A DNA stretch of 54,274 nt from Streptomyces sp. WMMB303 (GTDB lineage: Bacteria; Actinomycetota; Actinomycetes; Streptomycetales; Streptomycetaceae): the NCBI RefSeq assembly GCF_029351045.1, contig NZ_JARKIN010000003.1, forward strand, positions 1 through 54,274. Reading direction: 5' to 3'. A model generated the notes under the pieces. The model saw only the letters and a program-made list of their open reading frames with translations. It did not search any database and was not told the DNA's origin. This document shows, one piece after another, positions 8,681 to 16,371 of the stretch (positions are counted from its first letter, which is position 1; each line of letters begins with the position of its first letter). Both the position numbers and the translations under genes were made by a program.

Positions 8681-8796
8681 GCAGTGCCCAGGCCCGCCGC
8701 AGGGCAGGCCGCGACCCTCCGCGCAGCCGCCCCGGGTGCGGGAGCGGCCCTGAACGACAGACCCCTTGCGCATTGTGCACACCTATGCCAGTCTCC

Positions 8797-8821
8797 TTGG
8801 TGTGCACAAAGCGCACACCAA
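8797..8821. promoter_or_regulatory. Candidate operator upstream of the 8839 gene
   Basis: Perfect inverted repeat TTGGTGTGC, 7 bases, GCACACCAA, directly before the ribosome site of the gene at 8839. A related half-site GGTGTGCA also precedes the antitoxin gene at 10017. Confidence 0.5.
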
Positions 8822-8838
8822 CTCTGGGAGGAGACCTG

Positions 8839-9021
8839 ATGGGCATCCGCATCAACGTCAACGGCCGGGAGATCGACCCCAGCGCCGACGACGCACGAGA
8901 GCAGCTCGCGGCCGGCGGTGTCACGTTCGGCGGGACGGTCGGCGGGGGGACGGTGACCGGTGTGACCGGCGGCACGGTGACCGGGTCGGTGGTCCTGGGC
9001 TCCAGCGACGAGGAGGACTGA
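8839..9021 (+). CDS. Small glycine/threonine-rich protein
   Basis: 60 residues. GGGAGGAG stands four bases before the ATG. The N-terminus (MGIRINVNGREIDPSADDA) is a short soluble segment; the middle carries a repeating G-T-V pattern (GGTVGGGTVTGVTGGTVTG) and the end is acidic (SSDEED). The next gene starts two bases after this stop with AGGAGG inside this gene's end, so the two are one unit. Function unknown; the repeats could form a beta-helix-like rung. Confidence 0.65.
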   Translation: MGIRINVNGREIDPSADDAREQLAAGGVTFGGTVGGGTVTGVTGGTVTGSVVLGSSDEED

Positions 9022-9023
9022 GC

Positions 9024-9383
9024 GTGTCCGTCGCCGTCACCAGGACCGGCGGGTGCCGTGCGGAGATCGTCTGGGAGCCGGGGGACGATCCCGTCGGCTA
9101 CCTGGCCCGCGCCGTGGAGGGCGACCAGCTCGCCTACGCGCTGGAGGCTCTCGGCCAGCCCTCGCCCGCGGCGGGCGGGCCGGAGGAGGACCTGGCGGCC
9201 GCACGCCAGACCGCCGACCTCGCCCGGCTCCTGGAGCGCCGCGCCGCAGCCGTGGTGGTGCGGCTGCGCGACCACCACGGTCTCTCGTGGCGGCGCATCG
9301 CCACGGTCATGTTCGAGAACGCCGAGAGGCAGTCGAGCGTGCGGCGGATGTATGAGTCCGGCCGCCGCCACCTCGGCTCCTGA
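9024..9383 (+). CDS. Helix-turn-helix protein, sigma region 4-like
   Basis: 119 residues. GTG start at 9024 with AGGAGG seven bases upstream. Residues 60-119 (LARLLERRAAAVVVRLRDHH, GLSWRRIATVMFEN, SVRRMYESGRRHLG) form a helical region with a sigma-region-4 or winged-helix-like recognition segment. It is paired with the small glycine-rich protein upstream. A regulatory role is probable; the target may be the dyad at 8797. Confidence 0.65.
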   Translation: MSVAVTRTGGCRAEIVWEPGDDPVGYLARAVEGDQLAYALEALGQPSPAAGGPEEDLAAARQTADLARLLERRAAAVVVRLRDHHGLSWRRIATVMFENAERQSSVRRMYESGRRHLGS

Positions 9384-9469
9384 CCCCGCCAAGGGGGGGG
9401 CGGCCGTCCACTGCCAGGCGCACGGCCGCCCCTCGCTCCCCGACCCGCTCACGAGTCCAGGAGACTCCC

Positions 9470-9865
9470 ATGTTCGCATCGCTGTTCGTCCTGCTGTACG
9501 TCGCGCATCTTGCTGCCGACTATCCCGGCCAGACCGACCACCAGGCCCGGCACAAGGCCGAGCCGGGGGCCGCCGGCTGGCGGGCCAACCTGGCCCACGC
9601 CGCCACGCACGTGCTGCTGTGCGCCCTCGCACTCGCCGTCGCCGTACTCGTCCTGGGCCTCGACCTCGCGGCCGGCCCGGCCGCCCTCGCGCTGGTGTGG
9701 ATCGGTGCCACCCACGCGGTCATCGACCGCCGCTGGCCCGTACAGCGCTGGATGGCCTGGGCCCGGCAGCCCGGATTCGCCCAGCACGGCGGAGCCGCCC
9801 ACGTCGACCAGACCGCCCACGTCATCGCACTCGCCACCGCCGCACTCCTGCTGGCCACCCTGTAA
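9470..9865 (+). CDS. DUF3307-type membrane protein
   Basis: 131 residues. The opening LLYVAHLAADYPGQTDHQARHKA is the hallmark of DUF3307 (histidine-leucine-alanine-aspartate-aspartate-like motif near the membrane). It is followed by two or three transmembrane helices (HVLLCALALAVAVLVLGLDL, ALALVWIGATHAVIDRRW, HVIALATAALLLATL). CAGGAG precedes the ATG at a suitable distance. The family is common in Streptomyces mobile elements and in phages; the biochemical role is not established. Membrane location is clear. Confidence 0.8.
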   Translation: MFASLFVLLYVAHLAADYPGQTDHQARHKAEPGAAGWRANLAHAATHVLLCALALAVAVLVLGLDLAAGPAALALVWIGATHAVIDRRWPVQRWMAWARQPGFAQHGGAAHVDQTAHVIALATAALLLATL

Positions 9866-9990
9866 CCACCCACCCGCATCGGCCGGGGCCCGCACTTTCG
9901 TGGTGCGGGCCCCGGCCATGAGCAGAACATCACCCAGCACGCTCCGGCTCCCTGACCGGTGCCGGGGCCGCCGCTCCATCCGAGGCAGAG

Positions 9991-10019
9991 GTGCGCACTT
10001 GTGTAATCTGGTGTGCATG
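9991..10019 (+). promoter_or_regulatory. Promoter/operator of the toxin-antitoxin operon, probably leaderless
   Basis: TAATCT (-10-like, 10004-10009) lies so close to the ATG at 10017 that transcription would start at or next to it. TGCGCAC and GTGTGCA, near-complementary half-sites, flank the -10 box, a fit for autoregulation by the antitoxin. Confidence 0.5.
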
Positions 10020-10277
10020 ACGGAGACGACCTACTCGATCGTGGAAGCCCGTTCCCGGCTGGGTGCCATCGCGCGCGAGGTCAGCGCCACCCGGGAGCCG
10101 GCCGCCATCACCGACCACGGGCAGACCGTCGCCATACTGGTCAGCCCCGCCGACGCCCTGGAGCTGCAGGAGCTGCGGGCGCTGGCCGCCTACCGCGCGC
10201 GCCAGGAGAGGGGCGAGGACGCCGGCGTCCCGCATGAGGAGGCGTACCGGCGTCTCTTCGGCGAGGGCGGGGCGTGA
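10017..10277 (+). CDS. Phd/YefM-family antitoxin
   Basis: 86 residues. The N-terminal MTETTYSIVEARSRLGAIAREV matches the Phd/YefM DNA-binding and dimer domain (S/T-I-x-E-A-R-x-x-L), followed by the beta segment AAITDHGQTVAILVSP. The flexible C-terminal half would wrap the toxin. It should neutralise the RelE-like toxin encoded next and repress the operon. The stop overlaps the toxin start (GTGA). No ribosome site precedes the ATG, and a -10-like box lies about 8 bases upstream, so the mRNA is probably leaderless. Confidence 0.88.
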   Translation: MTETTYSIVEARSRLGAIAREVSATREPAAITDHGQTVAILVSPADALELQELRALAAYRARQERGEDAGVPHEEAYRRLFGEGGA

Positions 10278-10519
10278 GCTACGAGGTCATCTGGGAGCCC
10301 GAGGCCCTCGCCCAGGCGCAGCGTCTCGCCGAGGACGACCCCGAGGGGGTCCGGCAGGTGTTCACCGCCGTGGACCTCCTCGCGGGCAACCCGCGCCCCG
10401 ACGGCGCATTCGGCAGTGCCGACCTGCTGCGCATCCACGTCGGCGCCTACCGCGTGATGTACGAGATCAACGACCGGCAGATCCGCGTCAACGTGATCCA
10501 CCTCGGACGCGTCCGCTGA
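10274..10519 (+). CDS. RelE/ParE-superfamily toxin
   Basis: 81 residues from the GTG at 10274, overlapping the antitoxin stop by four bases. It shows the family fold in order: MSYEVIWEPEALAQ (first strand and helix), a helical pair, then DLLRIHVGAYRVMYEINDRQIRVNVIHLGRV with the R-x-Y-R-V-x-Y core. RelE members cleave ribosome-bound mRNA; ParE members poison gyrase. The YRVMYEI and basic tail fit RelE/YoeB-like mRNA interferases better, but this is not certain. The pair would stabilise the replicon by post-segregational killing. Confidence 0.87.
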   Translation: MSYEVIWEPEALAQAQRLAEDDPEGVRQVFTAVDLLAGNPRPDGAFGSADLLRIHVGAYRVMYEINDRQIRVNVIHLGRVR

Positions 10520-10647
10520 CATCGCCGCACACGCGCCGAGCCAGACACCCGGTGGCACCCCGAACCACGCTGCCGGTCGCTGGGCGGCGGGCCTGCTGAT
10601 GCATGCTCTCCAGAGAGAGATCCCTGCGCGCGTGGCTCAGGCCCGGA

Positions 10648-10677
10648 CAGGAGCGCGATTCCAAATCCCCCTGCTCT
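10648..10677. repeat. 30-base direct repeat, copy 2
   Basis: Exact copy of 8651-8680 in the same orientation, just under 2 kb away, beyond the toxin gene. Confidence 0.85.
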
Positions 10678-11160
10678 CCCAGGCCCGGCCGACAGCGGTC
10701 AACACCTCCCCTTGCTCGAAGGGGAGGTGTCAGCGCGGCCGGAAGCATTGCCCACCCGGCGTGGCCAGCGGCGATGCAGCCCGGCCGCAGGGCAGGCCGC
10801 AACCAGCCGTGCAACCTGCGGCACAACCACCCGCGCAACCGGTAGGGCAACCGCAGCGGACTACGGGGACGGGTCCGGCTTCCCCAGACTTCCCAGGGGA
10901 AGAAGCCGGCGCGCCGAATGGGTTGCTGAGGAGCACCTTCACCCAGGGGCCAGCTGGTACCAGGGTACCGACGCCCTGCGCGACCCGGGGCGCGACAGGG
11001 TGCGGCCCAGGGCGCGGCCCGGGATGGGGCTTCGCACGGTGCCAGGCCCGGGGAAGGGGTGCCGTACAGAAGTAGTCGGGCAGCGGGCCGGGCTGCCCGC
11101 ACCCCTTGACCCCCAGGTCAGACCCCTTGCCCGGGCCGCACTTCCCGCCCGCCTGGGGCA

Positions 11161-11235
11161 AGTTGTAGAGCAACTTGTAGGGCCAGTTGTACGGCCAGTT
11201 GTGGAGCAACTTGTAGGGCCAGTTGTAGGGCAACC
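11161..11235. repeat. AGTTGTAG / CAACTTGTAG repeat array, iteron-like
   Basis: AGTTGT occurs at 11161, 11185, 11197 and 11221, and its inverse CAACTTGTAG at 11171 and 11207. A 24-base block (11168-11191) is repeated exactly at 11204-11227, 36 bases on. The mix of direct and inverted copies is typical of replication or partition protein sites. It sits 300 bases from a helicase N-terminal-domain gene. Confidence 0.65.
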
Positions 11236-11533
11236 CCGAGCGCCGGGCGACGCGGGGCAGCCCCGGGGCAAGCGGGGCAACCGGCCCGCCCGGGGTGGTA
11301 GTCAGGCTGATCGGATCGATTGACCCGCGCAGGTCAGCATCGGTGCCCGATCGGCGCCGGCCGGACCGATTAGCGGCAATCGGCCGCCGCTCGCCAGCCG
11401 TTCGTCTCCGGAGCATCGCCGCCCCTTCTGTGTGCACGCTCTTCGCGCGCGGCCCGGGCACGGCATAGCGACCCTCTCGCCCCTTTCTGAATCTCCCAGG
11501 TACTCCTGGCCGGATAGGGCCAGAGGTGCTGGT

Positions 11534-12133
11534 TCAGGTGCCGTTCTGGATTTTTTCGAGCTTTCGCATGTAGTCGGGAAAGAGGTCATTGACGGTTGGC
11601 GGGGCCTGGCGCAGGCCCGGGGCGCCCGCGACGAGTTCGGTGATCTGCTGGCGTACCTCGCTCTCATCGCCTTCCCCGCTGTAGGCGCATTCCGTGATGC
11701 GCTGGGCGGTCTCGATGGCGGACCGGCGGAAGGACTTGTCCCGGACGATCTCGGCGTAGTGCGGGCCGTCGGCGGCGGGCGCGGCCTGGGCGCAGGCGTG
11801 AACGTATCCGGGCCCGCCGACGCCGGCGAGCTGTCCGCGCCGGGTGAGTTCGTCGGTGACGGTGATCGGGTCGACGGGCTGCTGTGCCTCGTGCAGTGCG
11901 CAGATGGCGCGGTGGATGGTGGCGTGCGCGGGCCGGTAGTAGTCCTCGGCTCGCAGGCCGGTCTTCAGCGTCTCGGCGAAGAAACGGTGCCCGGCGGCGG
12001 CCGGGGTGCAGGAGTGCATGAGCGCGCCGAGGACGGCCTGCTCGGCCTCCAGGTCCTGCGGGGGCCTGCGGGTGAGAGCAACCGGCGCCGGGAGGGAGGT
12101 GTTCGGTTCCTGTTGCTGGGTGTTGGGTTCCAT
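11534..12133 (-). CDS. DnaB-like helicase N-terminal domain without the motor
   Basis: 199 residues from ATG 12133. It is closely similar to the first ~209 residues of the full-length helicase at 18261-19652: shared RPPQDLEAEQAVLG-type start, EDYYRPAHATIHRAICALHE, GGPGYV and PPTVNDLF near the end. It stops at KLEKIQNGT, just where the longer protein continues into its RecA motor (IQDGKRVGLTYGF). No Walker motifs remain. It could be a truncated paralog or a functional stand-alone domain that binds primase, initiator or the full helicase. Ribosome site is weak; GTG 12175 is an alternative start. Confidence 0.75.
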   Translation of the reverse strand: MEPNTQQQEPNTSLPAPVALTRRPPQDLEAEQAVLGALMHSCTPAAAGHRFFAETLKTGLRAEDYYRPAHATIHRAICALHEAQQPVDPITVTDELTRRGQLAGVGGPGYVHACAQAAPAADGPHYAEIVRDKSFRRSAIETAQRITECAYSGEGDESEVRQQITELVAGAPGLRQAPPTVNDLFPDYMRKLEKIQNGT

Positions 12134-12483
12134 GCAGCGAAGAACGGGACCGCACGGATTCGAGTTTCGAGTCACGCCCCACGCCGCGGTCCGCTCCCCA
12201 TATGGCGACCCCGGTCATGCGGACACCGTCCCGGTGGCATCGTCCTCCAGCGGGCGGGCGGCGAGCTGCGGCAGCCGGTCTGTCCACGGCCCCGGCCACG
12301 GCCGGCTCGGTGCGAGCGGTGGTCTGCCGGCGCAGCTACTCCAGCGGCGGCGTGGCAGGCACCTGGTCCCGGTGCGAGATGCCGCCGACACCGCCGCTGT
12401 CCGGCGCGGGGGCGTGGAGGGTGAGCCCTGGCCCGGGGCTGGTGCTTTCGCTGGTTCGTGTGGTGATTGTTGTGCGCCTCCTG
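12134..12483. other. Spacer between the helicase-domain gene and the sigma-partner gene
   Basis: About 350 bases without a convincing gene. It must hold the promoter of the minus-strand helicase-domain gene; the repeated ACTCGAA near 12155-12170 is the only visible direct repeat. Confidence 0.4.
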
Positions 12484-13272
12484 TCAGGCCAGGCAGCTGT
12501 GCATCTGCGCCGCGAGGCGGCCGTCGGGCCAGGGCAGCAGACCGTCGTCGTCCTCCCCGGGCTCCGGCTTCAGGTCCTGGATCGTGAGGGTCATGGCCCG
12601 GGAGAGGGTGCCGGCGCAGGCATGGAAGGCTGCCATTGTGAGCCTGGTCCCGGTACCGGGCTCCTGGTGGCGCAGGGCGTGCCAGATGCGCAGCAGCATG
12701 AGAGAGGGCAGGGGCCGGGCTCCGGTCAAGGGGATGGCGGGGAAGAGGTCGGCGGGGTCCTTGTGGCCGCCGATGGTGTCCAGTTCGGCCGCTTGAGCGG
12801 CCCAGTGCCGGGCCTCCCGCAGTTCGCCCCGGATGGTGTGCAGCAGGTGCAGGCATTCGGCGGAGGCGGGCTTGCCCGCGCCGGCGGAGAACTGCCACAG
12901 GAACTCCGCCTGCTCGTCCCGGTCCGCCAGGTGCAGCAGGCAGGCGAAGGTGAACGCGGAGTCGGGATCGATCTGGTGACTGGTGGCCATGTCCGCGATG
13001 CGTTCGGCGGCCTGGGGTGCGCGGACGGTCAGGGAGGAGAGGGCGCGCAGTTCCCGCGCGGCCTCCTCCCGCCGGGGAGAGACCGGCGGTCCGGACGCGG
13101 CCAGGGAGGCGAGGTCGAGCGCGGGGTTCGGGTAGCCGCCGCCGACGTCGCGTTCGGTGGCGTCCACGTAGTCGGCGACGACTCTGCGGTAGGCGGCCTG
13201 GTCGTCTTCGTCGGTGTCTTCGGGGAAGAAGAGACGGGCTTCGTTCAGGAGATCATCCAGTGTGCGTGACAT
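12484..13272 (-). CDS. Hypothetical partner of the sigma factor
   Basis: 262 residues, helical, with a TPR-like middle (AFTFACLLHLADRDEQAEFLWQF, LHLLHTIRGELREARHW). It starts 15 bases after the stop of the sigma-factor gene and is clearly in its operon. The N-terminus is acidic (EARLFFPEDTDEDDQAAY). No membrane segment, so if it controls the sigma factor it does so as a soluble protein. That role is inferred from position; the family is not recognised. Confidence 0.7.
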   Translation of the reverse strand: MSRTLDDLLNEARLFFPEDTDEDDQAAYRRVVADYVDATERDVGGGYPNPALDLASLAASGPPVSPRREEAARELRALSSLTVRAPQAAERIADMATSHQIDPDSAFTFACLLHLADRDEQAEFLWQFSAGAGKPASAECLHLLHTIRGELREARHWAAQAAELDTIGGHKDPADLFPAIPLTGARPLPSLMLLRIWHALRHQEPGTGTRLTMAAFHACAGTLSRAMTLTIQDLKPEPGEDDDGLLPWPDGRLAAQMHSCLA

Positions 13273-13287
13273 GGGGTGGAGTACTCC

Positions 13288-13872
13288 TCAGCAGGTCTCG
13301 TTACGATCGGCACTCAGCTCGATGCCCAGATCCTGGGCAAGTCGCTGTCTGGCGTGGAGCCGATGGGAGCGCACGGTGGCCTCGTCCACTCCCATGACCT
13401 GGGCGGTTCTGGTGGTGCTGTAGTCGAGGACGTAGTGCAGTACCACCACATCGAGCTGGCGGGCGGGCAGCCGTGCGATCGCCGGGTAGAGGCCGATGCT
13501 GCTCTCCATGGCGGCGAACTCGTCGCGGGCATCTTCGATGATGGCTCGCTTGACCTTGGCGAAAGCCGCGGTCTCCGGGAGGGCGGAGGGCCGGTCCTCG
13601 AGGATGAGGACCTCGTCCACGGCCTCCTTCAGGTGGGCCCAGGCGTTGGCGGCGGGGTTGGCCTCCTCCATCAGCCGGTTCCAGCCCTTGAGGAGACTGA
13701 GGAAGACCAGATGGACGACGCGGGCGGCGACCCGCCGATCGCCGAGCTGGAGTTCGGCGTAGTGGAGGTAGGCCCGCCGGTAGCGGCTGTGGAAGGCATA
13801 GAAGGCCACGAGGCGCTGCTGCTCGGCCACGGCCACCCGTACGGCCCCGGGGTCGCCCTGCTGCGCGCTCAT
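13288..13872 (-). CDS. ECF-like sigma factor
   Basis: 194 residues. Region 2-like helices at about 25-85 (YRRAYLHYAELQLGDRRVA, VVHLVFLSLLKGWNRLMEE) and a clear region 4 near the C-terminus (LPARQLDVVVLHYVLDY, TAQVMGVDEATVRSHRLHARQRLA) with the recognition helix. It should bind RNA polymerase and direct it to a few promoters. The ATG overlaps the stop of the small membrane-protein gene (ATGA). Its DNA target is not evident from this window. Confidence 0.8.
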   Translation of the reverse strand: MSAQQGDPGAVRVAVAEQQRLVAFYAFHSRYRRAYLHYAELQLGDRRVAARVVHLVFLSLLKGWNRLMEEANPAANAWAHLKEAVDEVLILEDRPSALPETAAFAKVKRAIIEDARDEFAAMESSIGLYPAIARLPARQLDVVVLHYVLDYSTTRTAQVMGVDEATVRSHRLHARQRLAQDLGIELSADRNETC

Positions 13873-14063
13873 GCCTGCCCCTCCCCGCCGGTATGCAGGG
13901 CCCCGTGCGGTGGCTCCTGCGGACTTCGGCCCCGCTCGGCGAGAGATGCGGCTCCCATCAGGACCCCCGCGGCGAGACCGCGGCGGAGCAGCCGGGCGGC
14001 ATCCGGGACGAAAACCCGCGCGGCGGTGGCCAGAGCCAGTGAGCCGATCAGCAGAAGCAACAC
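13869..14063 (-). CDS. Small membrane protein, first gene of the sigma operon
   Basis: 64 residues from GTG 14063 (GAAGGGA upstream). One N-terminal transmembrane helix (LLLLIGSLALATAARVFV), a basic stretch (RLLRRG), and possibly a second short hydrophobic segment (LAAGVLMGAAS). The stop overlaps the sigma start. Small membrane proteins encoded with ECF sigma factors often act as anti-sigma factors, but no zinc anti-sigma motif is seen, so the role is open. Confidence 0.6.
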   Translation of the reverse strand: MLLLLIGSLALATAARVFVPDAARLLRRGLAAGVLMGAASLAERGRSPQEPPHGALHTGGEGQA

Positions 14064-14342
14064 GTGTGTTCCCTTCTTCCGGAGGCACAGTCGGCTCCCC
14101 GTCGGCCAACCTCGTTGTGTGCCCGAGGACTTCGGTGCCCTCGATGACCAGCTAATCGTTCGGAACAGGGCAAACGTGGAACCGTCTCGAAAGAAACTGC
14201 AGCCGAGTGTGACCACTTGGGCACCAGCAGTGTCTCCACCTGCACCGTTGGTCGCTACTTGTGATCAGGGTCACATCATGAAAAGGTTTACGTGATGATG
14301 CGGTATAGACCACTGACTCTGGCATCAGACACACCAACCGCC

Positions 14343-14549
14343 TCAAACGCCACTTTCATCACGAGAGGTCGCGCCCGCGGGACCAACATCCCGCCCGCAC
14401 ACAGGCCCTCGAACGCTCCGGCCACCGAGACCAGAGCCGCCGGGGATGCCACAGCCTCCTACATCCCCCCGCCATTGAGCCTGCTGCTCGACGTCGAGGT
14501 TGTTGCCCTTGATGGCTTTGGCGAGCTTCCGCGCCTTCTCCGCCGACAT
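14343..14549 (-). pseudogene. Possible short or truncated gene
   Basis: Only the beginning reads as protein: MSAEKARKLAKAIKGNNLD followed by VEQQAQW, then low-complexity glycine-rich sequence. GGGAGG lies three bases before the ATG. It may be the first part of a gene cut by rearrangement. Confidence 0.3.
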
Positions 14550-14584
14550 CGGCCTCCCACACCGGAATGCGGAAAGGCAGCACG

Positions 14585-14820
14585 TCAGCCGGTAAGGAGC
14601 CTGACCAAGTCATCCACCTGGGCCGGGGTAAGTCGCTTCTTCAGGTCTGCGGCCAAGGCGGGCAGGTCTTCGCCCTCAGCTTCACCGGAGGGGTCCGCGG
14701 GCTTGGAGGCTGCCTGTGAAGCTTGCGCCGGGCGGGTGCTTACTGAGTAAGCACCCGGTTCGTGCTTGGCCTTCTTCCGCTCTGCCCGTTGCGCGAGTGC
14801 TTCCTCGGCCCTGTACCGCC
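14585..14820 (-). pseudogene. 5'-truncated gene, C-terminal part
   Basis: The minus frame from about 14820 to the stop at 14585 reads as a natural C-terminus (RYRAEEALAQRAERKKAKHE, then an alanine/proline linker, then DLKKRLTPAQVDDLVRLLTG). Upstream of RYRAEEAL the reading loses protein character and no start codon fits. The end, a short helical pair after a flexible linker, recalls DNA-binding plasmid proteins. It faces the fragment at 14829-14989 and the junction between them is probably a deletion scar. Confidence 0.45.
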
Positions 14821-14828
14821 AGCACAGA

Positions 14829-14989
14829 AGACTCAGGAATGGATGGACCTCGCCACCCAGGTCCTCGCCTACCGCGTCACCTACACAATCACCGACCACG
14901 TCCTGGCACTCGGACCGGAACCCGACCAGCACGAACCCCGCCGCATCTCATGGCATCACCAGCTCACCAGAGCACTCAACCGCTGGTAA
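14829..14989 (+). pseudogene. 3' fragment of a truncated gene
   Basis: The plus frame reads EWMDLATQVLAYRVTY, TITDHVLALG, PEPDQHEPRRISWHHQLTRALNRW and a stop at 14989: a convincing protein C-terminus with no possible start and no upstream coding sequence. It begins about ten bases from the truncated end of the opposite-strand fragment, which marks a recombination junction. Confidence 0.5.
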
Positions 14990-15210
14990 CCACAGCAGCC
15001 CTCGCGGTGGCCACCTGGAAGGCCCTCAAGTGCCCAGAGCACAGCGACAGCAGCGGTTCGACATCGGCCCCGATCGGCACCGGTCCGACCGGTCGGGGAC
15101 CGATCAGCCGCGGATGACCAAGCAGCCGCGCCCGAGCCCGGCCCAACGTGCACACGTGTACGGGTGTGGAGCTCGGTGCGTTATCGCTTCCAAGCGTCAG
15201 GAGCCTAGTA

Positions 15211-16371
15211 ATGTTCGGTCGCATGAGCATCCTTAGCCCCAGAGGGGAGCGAGAGAAGCTAATTACAGCTCTCACTCCCAAGCTGCGAAGGCACTTGAAA
15301 ATCCGCGCTTTTGAGCATGGCTTGGACATTCAAGACGCTGCCGAGCACGCCATCAAAGCCTGGTACGGAGCCGACGGCCATGCCGAGGTCGACACCGAAG
15401 GGGCCAAGACCTGGGGGACTTTCCTTCCGGTCGGTGAGCCCGACAAGTTCAAGGCCGTGTGCGTGGAGCGCGGTGTCACGTACGTGCAGGGACTCGCGCA
15501 GGCCCTGACCTTGTGGCTCGATGCCCACCCCTCACCGTCTACTCCGTTGGTATCGCAGCCCGTGGAACGCGTCATAGTGGCCAACCAGAAGGGCGGGGTC
15601 GGGAAGACCTTCATCTCCTCCGGGGTCGCTCAGGCTCTGGCGGAGGCCGGCCACCGTGTACTGCTGGTCGACTACGACCCCCAGGGCCACCTCACTGCTG
15701 AGCTGGGCTTCGAGGACCTCATGTACGAGGACGACACCGAGACGCTGCTGATGCACATGGACGGCTCGGCCAAGGGGGACATCCACGATCTCCTGGTCGC
15801 CTTGGACCAGGAACGCTTCGGTGAGCGGCTCCACTTGCTGCCCGCCTCTGACGACGCGTTCCTCCGAGACGTTGCCCTGTCCAAGGTGAGCTTCAGCGAA
15901 GCCGCCTTGGAACGCGCTTTGGAGCCGCTGGAGGACGAGTACGACGTCGTGATCATCGACGGCCCCCCAAGCCTGGGCCTGAACATGGACACGGCCCTGT
16001 ACTACGTGCGCCGCCGAGAGGGTGAACGCGCCGATCGCTCTGGTGTGATCACGCCGGTCTGGGCGAACAAAGCCTCCCACCGAGCGTTCCGGCTTCTGAA
16101 GTCGCAGAAGGACGACCTGTGCATCAAGGGCCGGATTCAGGTCGATTACCTCGGCCTGGTCATCAACGCTTACGACAGCCGACGGGGCAAGCTCGTGAAG
16201 GAGAACAAGGACCAATGGGAGAAGAGCAGCTCCCCGCCTGTCCTGGCTGTGATCGGTGACCTGAAGGAAGGCCGGGAGGCTTCGGACGGGGAGATCCCGC
16301 TACTGGAGTACGCGCCCGACAGCGAGCATGCACAGGTGATGCGCGACTTGGCGAAGGAGCTTGCCGTATGA
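15211..16371 (+). CDS. parA: ParA-type partition ATPase (system 1)
   Basis: 386 residues. Start at ATG 15211 with CAGGAG at 15199. An N-terminal extension of about 115 residues has two ribbon-helix-helix or helical segments (TPKLRRHLKIRAFEHGLDIQ; DKFKAVCVERGVTYVQ), followed by the deviant Walker A KGGVGKT at 127-133, VDYDPQGH and IIDGPPS. It drives plasmid partition by forming ATP-dependent complexes on the nucleoid, with the ParB encoded next (ATGA overlap). The extension suggests it also binds DNA and represses its own operon, as in type Ia systems. Confidence 0.9.
   Translation: MFGRMSILSPRGEREKLITALTPKLRRHLKIRAFEHGLDIQDAAEHAIKAWYGADGHAEVDTEGAKTWGTFLPVGEPDKFKAVCVERGVTYVQGLAQALTLWLDAHPSPSTPLVSQPVERVIVANQKGGVGKTFISSGVAQALAEAGHRVLLVDYDPQGHLTAELGFEDLMYEDDTETLLMHMDGSAKGDIHDLLVALDQERFGERLHLLPASDDAFLRDVALSKVSFSEAALERALEPLEDEYDVVIIDGPPSLGLNMDTALYYVRRREGERADRSGVITPVWANKASHRAFRLLKSQKDDLCIKGRIQVDYLGLVINAYDSRRGKLVKENKDQWEKSSSPPVLAVIGDLKEGREASDGEIPLLEYAPDSEHAQVMRDLAKELAV

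Larger units (their letters stand above)
7791..8838. other. 1-kb palindrome-rich non-coding region
   Basis: No gene is supported on either strand. It contains the 16-base-arm palindrome at 8032-8078, a second inverted repeat (ACGTGGCAGC, 9 bases, GCTGCCACGT) at 8240-8268, two diverged CCCCCGGGG blocks near 8114 and 8312, and a cluster of CCTGTC/GACAGG hexamers at about 8545-8650. The density of dyads suggests an origin, transfer or regulatory locus. Confidence 0.5.
10520..11533. other. 1-kb non-coding region with repeats
   Basis: No gene is supported. Holds the second copy of the 30-base direct repeat (10648-10677), a run of CAACC-spaced sequence near 10800-10855 and the AGTTGTAG array at 11161-11235. 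The G+C-rich repeated sequence gives long but unconvincing frames on both strands. Confidence 0.5.

Noticed and set aside
8445..9632. Long minus-strand frame
   Set aside because: Opposite to three well-supported plus-strand genes; product of high G+C content.
10599..11075. Frame rich in glutamine-proline repeats
   Set aside because: The repeats come from CAACC-type DNA repetition; no ribosome site, and the other two frames are equally open.
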